Shown one piece after another: positions 27,066 through 33,031 of a stretch of 64,000 nt of DNA (position 1 is its first letter; each line of letters begins with the position of its first letter). The position numbers and the translations under genes were made by a program. Where the stretch lies: NCBI RefSeq assembly GCF_000317145.1, contig NC_019697.1:1426001-1490000 (forward strand), read 5' to 3'. The stretch is from Chamaesiphon minutus PCC 6605 (GTDB lineage: Bacteria; Cyanobacteriota; Cyanobacteriia; Cyanobacteriales; Chamaesiphonaceae). The notes under the pieces are model-generated. The model was not told the origin of the DNA. It searched no databases and worked only from the letters and a program-made list of their open reading frames with translations.

Positions 27066-27410
27066 TCAACGAATCGCACGAAACGCTCGCATTTGACCCC
27101 GTAAAGTACGAATCAGCGAGGTTTCGCCCTGCTTTTTACCCAGCCAATAGTTGATATTAGTAGACAAGAGTTCGGGAGATAACGATCGCATCCGATCGTA
27201 ATATGGCTTGGGAACCTGGATGCGACTTGCCATTTGTGCGTGAGCATAGTCTGTCGCTGGCATCTCTTCAATGCCATTATTGGTTTCGAGGTGAAAGTTG
27301 CCATTACCAAGCATACTCAAGCTAGAAGTTAGAGCGTGGAAGTCGCGCTTAGTCTCTTGTTGGGCGGTGAGTTCTTCGGCGAGTTGGACTAGAGTTAGAC
27401 CAGTTTTCAT
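27066..27410 (-). pseudogene. DUF932 protein, N-terminal exon (ends in intron 1)
   Basis: MKTGLTLVQLAEELTAQQET, then SLSMLGNGNFHLETNNG, RIQVPKPYYDRMRSLSPELL and LIRTLRGQMRAF, all typical of the N-terminal part of DUF932 proteins. The exon ends after GCGTTT(C) at 27080-27081; the last residues RAIR and the stop come from the intron. See 22311-23030 for the rest. Confidence 0.8.
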
Positions 27411-27445
27411 GATATTGCCTCAAAAATAGTTATGGATACGACAAA

Positions 27446-27473
27446 GCCGCCAAACTCAGATAGATTTGACGGC
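27446..27473 (-). terminator. Hairpin between the methyltransferase and DUF932 genes
   Basis: GCCGCCAAA and TTTGACGGC (one mismatch) flank a 10-nt loop in the 92-bp gap. No U-run; a weak call. Confidence 0.3.
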
Positions 27474-27502
27474 AGAATAGATGAACTTTCAAATAGCTGC
27501 GG

Positions 27503-28627
27503 CTATGCCGCGTCCCGACGCAAGTGAATTAGATGGGTCGATACTCCACAGCTATGATCGCTCTTGGTGAAAGCATCAGCGGGATTGTCATAACGACTGG
27601 CATCGAGATCGTCGAGCCAATCCGAGAAATTCCGACGCTGTAGGCTACGGCTGGATCGATATCCATTGGGTAATACCGAAACAAGTTCGCCGCCAGGAGC
27701 CAGCCAGCCATAGGCAGCTCGAACGTGGTCGATATAAGCATCATTAGAAAATGGCGGATTCATCAGTACACGATCGTAGATCGGTCGTGGAGTGGCGAAC
27801 AGAAAATCGCGATCTAACGGCTGAAAATCAAGCAGAGTAAGTGCTTGGTGTAGATCTGAGTTAATCTCGAAGCACTCCACCACCGCCCCTAACTTGCGAA
27901 CGGCAAGACAGAGATCGCCAGCTCCAGCACTGGGATCGAGTACTCGGTGAGTGGTTTCTATTCGCGCAAGCTGTAGCATCCGATCGATTATTTCTGGCGG
28001 AGTGGGGAAGAAGTCGGGCACTTTGGTGTAAATCGCGCGACGACGCAGCTCGTTCGCCTTTTCCACAGACCTGTCGATTTCAGGTGCGGGATTGCTAGAA
28101 CATAATTTTCCCAACAGTTCCACAGCCACAATCGCTTCATCCTTCGATCTAATGCCAAACTGTACGAGTCGCTCGACGATCGAATAACCGTAGGTAAAGG
28201 AGTCCTGGAGATACTTAGAATCTTCTTCGTGCCAGCGGCAAAGGGTAGCGAGATCGGCTAATTGCTTGCGGTTATCAATTTTCGCAAACTGAGGAGGACA
28301 TGTGCCAGTACGATGTGACTGGGCGAGTCCTTCGAGCAAGCGTTGGATGAGTGCTAAATGCTCGCCTTCTTCACGCATTCCAGCGGCAATTCGCGAACGA
28401 CGGGCGGTGATGTTTTGTTGCCCGATTGCGGGATGCAGTTTTGAGTCAATGGTTGTCTGCATTGTGGCTGCTAATTTATCCAATTTATCAGCCAGTTTGA
28501 GGCTGCGGCTCGATATTGGTTGAGGATGTAGATATCGGACTTCTGGGATGCGATCGCTCTGTGCATTTACGGGCTGCGGTGTAAATAGGTCTAGCTTGAG
28601 CTGGGCTGGGTTATCAATGGTTCTCAT
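27503..28627 (-). CDS. N6-adenine-type DNA methyltransferase (374 aa)
   Basis: SAM-dependent methyltransferase of the plasmid/phage kind. DFFPTPPEIIDRMLQLA leads into motif I LDPSAGAGDLCLAVR (about 230-245) and catalytic motif IV LMNPPFSNDAYIDHV (about 285-299), an NPPF variant expected for N6-adenine or related chemistry. The 200-residue N-terminal part is helical and unassigned. ATG 28627 is preferred to an upstream ATG at 28666 because the latter lies inside the terminator of the preceding gene. First of the genes read after that terminator. Confidence 0.8.
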   Translation of the reverse strand: MRTIDNPAQLKLDLFTPQPVNAQSDRIPEVRYLHPQPISSRSLKLADKLDKLAATMQTTIDSKLHPAIGQQNITARRSRIAAGMREEGEHLALIQRLLEGLAQSHRTGTCPPQFAKIDNRKQLADLATLCRWHEEDSKYLQDSFTYGYSIVERLVQFGIRSKDEAIVAVELLGKLCSSNPAPEIDRSVEKANELRRRAIYTKVPDFFPTPPEIIDRMLQLARIETTHRVLDPSAGAGDLCLAVRKLGAVVECFEINSDLHQALTLLDFQPLDRDFLFATPRPIYDRVLMNPPFSNDAYIDHVRAAYGWLAPGGELVSVLPNGYRSSRSLQRRNFSDWLDDLDASRYDNPADAFTKSDHSCGVSTHLIHLRRDAA

Positions 28628-28650
28628 GAGGTTTGAGGATGATAGGTAGA

Positions 28651-28686
28651 TAAAAAACAGCCCCAACCATCTAGTGATGGTTGGGG
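28651..28686 (-). terminator. Rho-independent terminator
   Basis: Minus strand: CCCCAACCATC, loop ACTA, GATGGTTGGGG, then CTGTTTTTTATC. Perfect 11-bp stem plus U-run after the 131-aa gene. Confidence 0.85.
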
Positions 28687-28705
28687 CCGATCGAGCAGGA
28701 GGACA

Positions 28706-29101
28706 TTAAGCCGCAATTGGGGTCTTCGCAGCTTTCTTGCTTCGAGTGGTCGAGGTCTTGCGCTTGGACTTAGCCGGAGCTTCAGTAGGGGCGATAACTC
28801 GATTCTCCGAGGGAGAGGCTTCGCCAACGATAGGAGTTGCAACCTCGACAGGAGTTGCGACAGGCAAAGAGACGACGGCAATAATACTCGCGATCGCGAT
28901 GCCAACAGTGCAAGCGTCACGACCGAGCCGAAACTTCCCACTAACGACGAGATTGGCTTTGGGCACAAATAGCCGCTGGTAGATTTCGCTCGCACCAGTA
29001 CTAAACAGCACTTTGATATCGCCGTCGATGGCAGTACCAGTCAGCTTGTCACCATTAATTTCAGCGGTCAGAATAACGAGATTGGAAGTAGCAGAATTCA
29101 T
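28706..29101 (-). CDS. Hypothetical protein with possible OB-like N-terminus and basic tail (131 aa)
   Basis: Residues 1-60 are beta-rich (SNLVILTAEINGDKLTGTAI, VLFSTGASEIYQRLFVP, NLVVSGKF), similar in feel to a single OB fold; 60-80 is hydrophobic (TVGIAIASIIAVVSLPV) and could be a membrane segment; the end is Pro/Ala/Lys rich (KSKRKTSTTRSKKAAK), suited to nucleic acid binding. Ribosome site TTGGAG 7 bp upstream. Its neighbour is an SSB-like gene, and it has its own terminator. Function unknown. Confidence 0.6.
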   Translation of the reverse strand: MNSATSNLVILTAEINGDKLTGTAIDGDIKVLFSTGASEIYQRLFVPKANLVVSGKFRLGRDACTVGIAIASIIAVVSLPVATPVEVATPIVGEASPSENRVIAPTEAPAKSKRKTSTTRSKKAAKTPIAA

Positions 29102-29140
29102 AAGTAGTCTCCAAAGGTAGGGTAAGTGGATATTGAAAAG

Positions 29141-29431
29141 CTAGTAAGCAACAGCAAGGTCGCATACTTGCAAATCCGAGACAGCAACAACAGGCTTAGA
29201 GGGCGCGGTCGAACCATCGGGGAGTGGTTCAAAAGTCAGATCGCCAGTGACGGAGATCGTGTCGCCTTTGCGGATGGTTTGGGCAGCATTGACTAAGGCA
29301 TTGCTAAATCTGATCGCAAACCAATCTTTTCCGTCATTAGTTGTTACTGCTAGGGCAGCTTCGAGGCTCGAACTATCATCGGGTAAGCACTTAGGAGCGC
29401 GACCGACTAAACCGGAAATGTTAACTTGCAT
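29141..29431 (-). CDS. SSB-like single-stranded DNA-binding protein (96 aa)
   Basis: Single OB-fold protein: MQVNISGLVGRAPKCLPDDS, FAIRFSNALVNAAQTIRKGD and TISVTGDLTFEPLPDG follow the SSB pattern (the KGD-x-x-x-V-x-G turn is diagnostic). It is short and has no acidic C-terminal tip, so it probably does not recruit SSB partners itself. ATG 29431 is chosen over the longer open frame because GGAGG lies 8 bp upstream. Confidence 0.75.
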   Translation of the reverse strand: MQVNISGLVGRAPKCLPDDSSSLEAALAVTTNDGKDWFAIRFSNALVNAAQTIRKGDTISVTGDLTFEPLPDGSTAPSKPVVAVSDLQVCDLAVAY

Positions 29432-29633
29432 GAGCGGATTCCTCCAAAGGATGGGTGAGTTGAAGCAATAGTGCTTCAACTCGATTCGGCTTTGCCGATG
29501 GTTCTTACGGACACTCCAGCAGCACATCAGCTAGAGTGACAATCTTGCTCCGAATGGGGCAAACGCCATAGTAATCGGCGTTCGCAAGTACCCGTGATTG
29601 CAATGCTTGATGTCTCAGTTCTGTAATTTGGGT

Positions 29634-29670
29634 TAAAAAAGATAGCGACGATCTCAGTTGAGATCGTCGC
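29634..29670 (-). terminator. Rho-independent terminator
   Basis: Perfect 12-bp arms GCGACGATCTCA / TGAGATCGTCGC with a 2-nt loop, followed on the minus strand by TATCTTTTTTAACCC. Ends the 75-aa gene. Confidence 0.85.
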
Positions 29671-29674
29671 CAAG

Positions 29675-29902
29675 TCAAGTTGAAATAAAGTCTAAGGTAG
29701 CTAAATCAACGATTGTCATCGAAGAATCATCGTCTGTGTAACTATCGATAACTTCGCGGATTGTTTTATAGGCATATTCTCCGTGTGAATCGGTAAGAGC
29801 GTTAAGTTTATTAAGCAGTTGTTTGGGCGAACAAACAATCTTGTTAACTAGGCGTTGGCGAGATTCGCGGTGATTGAGGCGTAGCACTAAATACGAACGC
29901 AT
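29675..29902 (-). CDS. Small hypothetical protein (75 aa)
   Basis: MRSYLVLRLNHRESRQRLVN, KIVCSPKQLLNKLNALTDSH and an acidic end (SYTDDDSSMTIVDLATLDF). Unrecognised. Its own terminator begins 5 bp after the stop and the upstream region has a GGGGGTG ribosome-like site, so expression is likely. Confidence 0.6.
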   Translation of the reverse strand: MRSYLVLRLNHRESRQRLVNKIVCSPKQLLNKLNALTDSHGEYAYKTIREVIDSYTDDDSSMTIVDLATLDFIST

Positions 29903-30015
29903 ATTTTTTATGGGGGTGAGTTAATCGGGTTGTAGAGTGGTGCGCTTGCGCGATTGATATCAGCCGCAGCAAAGAATCCCGATCCATACCGGATCGGCTG
30001 GCTACGCGATGGCAA

Positions 30016-30420
30016 TTAAAGATCGATCTTTAATTGTTTAGACTTGCAATCAACACCAAATTGCTCTTTCAGCCAGCGATTGGCATTGATTAAAGACATA
30101 ATAATTTGACTCCAAGCTTCTCGATCTAGATCGTTAATTTCATGCTCCTCGTAGTATTGGTTAAGCAGTTTGCCAGCATTAACTATCGATGTACCAGCAT
30201 CGAAGGCGATGCCCTCCATCTTTTTGTTGACAGCAAACTTAGTAGCACTATTACTCCGTTTCCAGAAGATAGAGCACCAAATTCTTCGTCGAGCCTCCAA
30301 TAGTTCGTAGGCGATCGTCATCTCTAGACCCGCCAAGATTAGCAATTGATTATTTTGATATTCTGGAAATTTCTTTAAATACTGTAAACTCGAACCAACT
30401 CCGGCTGTGGATGAATACAT
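30016..30420 (-). CDS. Hypothetical helical protein (134 aa)
   Basis: All-helical by eye: QYLKKFPEYQNNQLLILAGL, YELLEARRRIWCSIFWKRSN, AGKLLNQYYEEHE, EAWSQIIMSLINANRWL. Unrecognised. Its last codons lie in a TTAAAGATCGATCTTTAA palindrome (30016-30033). A terminator of the preceding gene ends 14 bp before its start, so it has its own promoter or relies on read-through. Confidence 0.6.
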   Translation of the reverse strand: MYSSTAGVGSSLQYLKKFPEYQNNQLLILAGLEMTIAYELLEARRRIWCSIFWKRSNSATKFAVNKKMEGIAFDAGTSIVNAGKLLNQYYEEHEINDLDREAWSQIIMSLINANRWLKEQFGVDCKSKQLKIDL

Positions 30421-30433
30421 GATTACCTCTATT

Positions 30434-30471
30434 AATAAAAATACCTGCGAACTCCTCCAGAGTTCGCAGGT
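30434..30471 (-). terminator. Rho-independent terminator
   Basis: Minus strand: ACCTGCGAACTC, loop TGGAG, GAGTTCGCAGGT, then ATTTTTATTAAT. Perfect 12-bp stem behind the SSB-tailed gene. Confidence 0.85.
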
Positions 30472-30491
30472 AAGATCGATGAGACAGATGG

Positions 30492-31337
30492 TTAGAACGG
30501 GATGTTGTCATCCTCACTATCATCGACAGTAAGGGTTTGGACGACTGGCTCGATCGCCGGAGCGATCTGGGCGATGGGCTTGGCAGCGGCGAAAACTGCT
30601 GGCTCGACGGGGATATCAAGCAATTGGAGGACGCGATTTGCCAGTTCGTCATTGCGACCGAGAAAGAAGCTCTCCCAGTTATCGAGCGTGGGCTTGGAAT
30701 GACTGGCAACCTTACAAGCAGGTGCTTTATTACTGTTATTACCAGCTAGCTCGCGCGTGACCTCAAACTCAAACACGCACAGGGCGTTAAATTCGAGGTT
30801 CTTGGGACGCGCGGAAATACCATTGGCTTGAGCGTGGCACATAGTTATCTCTAGGAGAAACTGCTGGTAGTGGAACGAGAAAGTGGCTTGGGTAGCACCT
30901 TTGGCGATGTACTGCAAGGGGATTTCATGCAGGGGATTATTGTCGCAATCGAGCAATAGCACTTCAAAGATCTGGATATTAGTAACACCAGCTTGTCCTT
31001 TAAACTCACCGTACTTTCCAAGCAACTCCAGCTCGGAGTTACCGTTTTCACCTTTGACAGTTCGCGCCGCCATTAATCCAGATTTAGGGACTACTAGCAT
31101 CCGAGGCTGGCGGAGGATCGAGCCTTGCTCTACCGCCCCGCTAGAGAAGGTATAGGTATCCAACGTCTCAGGCACATTAACCCAGCTTGCTTTAGCCATC
31201 TGGTCGAGGCTGACAAAGAAACCGCACTCGACGGGATTCTCGCCGCGCAAGCTTTGGATGTATGGTAGCTTGGCATTGGGATTGCAATATTCGGGTGAGG
31301 CAAAGCGATCGCGGACGGGCTGAGAAGAATTAGTCAT
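30492..31337 (-). CDS. DUF5895-like plasmid protein with an SSB-type C-terminal tip (281 aa)
   Basis: Looks like the DUF5895 proteins of cyanobacterial plasmids. Core includes NPVECGFFVSLDQMAKASWV, ILRQPRMLVVPKSGLMA and an ECxFE-like strand CVFEFEVTREL. Most telling is the end: an Ala/Pro/Val-rich linker, then VDDSEDDNIPF, which copies the acidic DDDIPF tip by which bacterial SSB recruits partners. I therefore infer a single-stranded-DNA role. Start ATG 31337 has TTAGGAG 7 bp upstream; the longer open frame begins in the leader. It has its own terminator. Confidence 0.7.
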   Translation of the reverse strand: MTNSSQPVRDRFASPEYCNPNAKLPYIQSLRGENPVECGFFVSLDQMAKASWVNVPETLDTYTFSSGAVEQGSILRQPRMLVVPKSGLMAARTVKGENGNSELELLGKYGEFKGQAGVTNIQIFEVLLLDCDNNPLHEIPLQYIAKGATQATFSFHYQQFLLEITMCHAQANGISARPKNLEFNALCVFEFEVTRELAGNNSNKAPACKVASHSKPTLDNWESFFLGRNDELANRVLQLLDIPVEPAVFAAAKPIAQIAPAIEPVVQTLTVDDSEDDNIPF

Positions 31338-31469
31338 GATAAAAACTCCTAAAGATATCGTGTCGGGTGACCCGACACGAAATGAATCGGTCAAATGGAT
31401 GCGGCTCTGCCGAAAACATAAAAATAGCTCGCAGATCGAGGGATCTACGAACTGATAAGGGTCGATAGA

Positions 31470-31592
31470 TTAAGCAAAGAACTCGAAATATATTTCGAGT
31501 ATTGCTTCAATGACTGAAAATTGGCGAGATTCAAACTCACTGGAACGCAAACAAATGAAGTAGCGGTAGGCAGAAGTTAAACGATCGAACAT
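31470..31592 (-). CDS. Small protein (40 aa) with a palindrome in its coding sequence
   Basis: MFDRLTSAYRYFICLRSSEF then ESRQFSVIEAILEIYFEFFA. CCAGGAG lies 8 bp before the ATG, a good ribosome site. A perfect 20-bp palindrome (ACTCGAAATA/TATTTCGAGT, 31481-31500) codes for its last residues. The ending resembles that of the 47-aa ORF at 32348 (LEELILEICES), hinting at a tiny paralogous pair. Confidence 0.5.
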   Translation of the reverse strand: MFDRLTSAYRYFICLRSSEFESRQFSVIEAILEIYFEFFA

Positions 31593-31710
31593 ATTGGTTT
31601 CTCCTGGAAGTCTAAAGATCGAGCTACTTAACGCTCATCTAAATTCGGCTTTGCCGATGACTTTCTCTGGATTTATCGTTTCAACCTGCTCTTTTTACAG
31701 TTGCTAGTGC

Positions 31711-31754
31711 TAAAAGAAAAAGCTGGCAGTTCCAAGTAATTACCTGGAACTGCC
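31711..31754 (-). terminator. Rho-independent terminator
   Basis: Arms GGCAGTTCCA and TGGAACTGCC (31725-31734, 31745-31754; the left arm extends by one mismatch) followed on the minus strand by GCTTTTTCTTTTA. Ends the 160-aa gene. Confidence 0.8.
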
Positions 31755-31760
31755 AAAGAA

Positions 31761-32243
31761 CTAGAAGTATTCGGGGACGAGCGATCGAGCAGCTACGATC
31801 TCATCGGGGATTCGATCCAAGTAGTCGGGATGAATTAAATGCAGTGCCAACCAATAAGGATTGGGAGATTGCATACCAACTAGCCGTTCGCAATAATAGA
31901 CATCGGCATCACGGCGCAGATACCCGATGCGTAAGTCTTGATGGCAGACTTCGACCGCAATCTCACCGTCTTTTGCTACTGGTGCATCATCAAACACATC
32001 GAGCCAATTCAATGATAAGTGGATACGATCGCAAACCCACTCAGGTTCTAAACTTTGTAGATCGGGCAGCGGTAAAGGTTGGAAATAGCGGTGGGAAAAA
32101 TTGCGAACGGCATCGTGGCACTCGGCGGTACTAAGATGATGACCACGTACTACTTTATTTAGGCTGTTACCACAAGAGAAGCGATCGCGATCTAAATGAC
32201 GTGCCATCGGACAATCTAGGCAATTTGAGGGTAGTGCTGTCAT
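31761..32243 (-). CDS. Hypothetical Cys-rich-start protein (160 aa)
   Basis: The N-terminus has NCLDCPMARHLDRDRFSCGN, a Cys-x2-Cys plus a third Cys and a nearby His that might bind metal. The rest (HLSLNWLDVFDDAPVAKDGE, VEVCHQDLRIGYLRRDADVY) is mixed alpha/beta and unrecognised. Independent terminator downstream. Confidence 0.6.
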   Translation of the reverse strand: MTALPSNCLDCPMARHLDRDRFSCGNSLNKVVRGHHLSTAECHDAVRNFSHRYFQPLPLPDLQSLEPEWVCDRIHLSLNWLDVFDDAPVAKDGEIAVEVCHQDLRIGYLRRDADVYYCERLVGMQSPNPYWLALHLIHPDYLDRIPDEIVAARSLVPEYF

Positions 32244-32347
32244 GTTTTAATAGTTACGATCGATTAGTTGAAAGTATTGTTGAGAAACAACCGAGAGTTT
32301 GCACACCCTCAGTTATTTTTTTGTGATGAGAAATGGATAACTAGCAA

Positions 32348-32491
32348 TTAATATTGGGGATCGGAGTGATAATAATCTTGGCGATCGTTATGAGATGACT
32401 CGCAAATTTCGAGTATTAATTCTTCCAAGAATTGCAAGTATTCTGTCGATTCGAGCGGCTGTTCGGTGGTTAAATCGGCTTCGATGTGCAT
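32348..32491 (-). CDS. Small acidic protein (47 aa)
   Basis: MHIEADLTTEQPLESTEYLQ, FLEELILEICESSHNDRQDY, YHSDPQY. Starts at ATG 32491 without a strong ribosome site; its leader carries a perfect 14-bp hairpin (32511-32544). Acidic composition and codon use are plausible for a real gene. Confidence 0.4.
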   Translation of the reverse strand: MHIEADLTTEQPLESTEYLQFLEELILEICESSHNDRQDYYHSDPQY

Positions 32492-32510
32492 GATGGTTAT
32501 AAATAAATGA

Positions 32511-32544
32511 ACGAGGTAGCACAAGTGAAATTGTGCTACCTCGT
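32511..32544. promoter_or_regulatory. Perfect 14-bp hairpin in the leader of the 47-aa ORF
   Basis: ACGAGGTAGCACAA, loop GTGAAA, TTGTGCTACCTCGT. Twenty bases upstream of the ATG at 32491. T-runs are weak on both sides, so an attenuator or operator is as likely as a terminator. Confidence 0.5.
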
Positions 32545-32650
32545 TTAGATGCGGCTATGCCGCCCAATAAATTAGTTAACTCCTCGTCCGAGAAGCTCGA
32601 ATTAGCAAAATGGGAACTCAGAAGATCGTCTTAGAGTAAAGTGATAATTT

Positions 32651-32870
32651 TATCGTCAGTATCGTCAGCAGAGCGTGATTCTCCACCAAAAACTAGTCAG
32701 GGCAACGCTCTTGGGGCTGACGATAATGCTGACGATATTTTAATGGCTGACGATATTGACGGTAAGGCTGACGATATTTTCAATGGCTGACGATCGGACT
32801 AAAGATATCGTCAGCCATCGAACGACATAACAGCAGTGGGTTTCAAGGTTGGCTGACGATACTGACGATA
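32651..32870. repeat. GCTGACGAT/ATCGTCAGC array
   Basis: About ten copies of GCTGACGAT-like units and complements in 220 bp, beyond the 3' end of the DFDGD gene. Same design as the GGCTGACAT arrays at 4.4 and 15.6 kb but with a one-base-longer unit. The 32492-33031 gap holds this array and no convincing gene. Confidence 0.7.
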
Positions 32871-33031
32871 AAAATTCCCGCTTGACCTGTTCTAGTAATC
32901 GTCCGCGCTGATTTAAAATTGGGGATTTAGTCAGGTAAGCGGCAAAAGTGCCAACCTCAAGCAGCAACAAGCTGGATCGAGTTTGTTGCGGGTTGAGACT
33001 GGCGATCGAAGATCTATTTATTAGTAAAATG

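Larger units (their letters stand above)
23031..27079 (-). mobile_element. Group II intron 1 (outer), carries intron 2
   Basis: Starts GTGCGATTCG at 27079, fitting the GUGYG rule, and ends ..CGACTCTAC at 23031. Domain V (23072-23106) and a domain VI stem are present next to the 3' end. Minus intron 2 it is about 2181 nt, a normal size. It encodes a reverse transcriptase/maturase with an HNH nuclease, itself split by intron 2. Borders are certain to within one base because a C flanks both junctions. Confidence 0.85.
27499..32563. repeat. Family of CGGC(N3)GCCG mini-hairpins between genes
   Basis: Five copies of a short palindrome with a variable 3-nt loop: 27499-27511 (GCGGCTATGCCGC), 29487-29499 (TCGGCTTTGCCGA), 31402-31412 (CGGCTCTGCCG), 31645-31657 (TCGGCTTTGCCGA) and 32551-32563 (GCGGCTATGCCGC). 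Four of them follow GAT or ATT and stand between genes of the same minus-strand series. The whole span is given here; only these points are repeats. Confidence 0.6.

Noticed and set aside
32740-32970. 76-aa minus-strand ORF
   Set aside because: Its 3' half is made of the GCTGACGAT array and its TTG start has no ribosome site.
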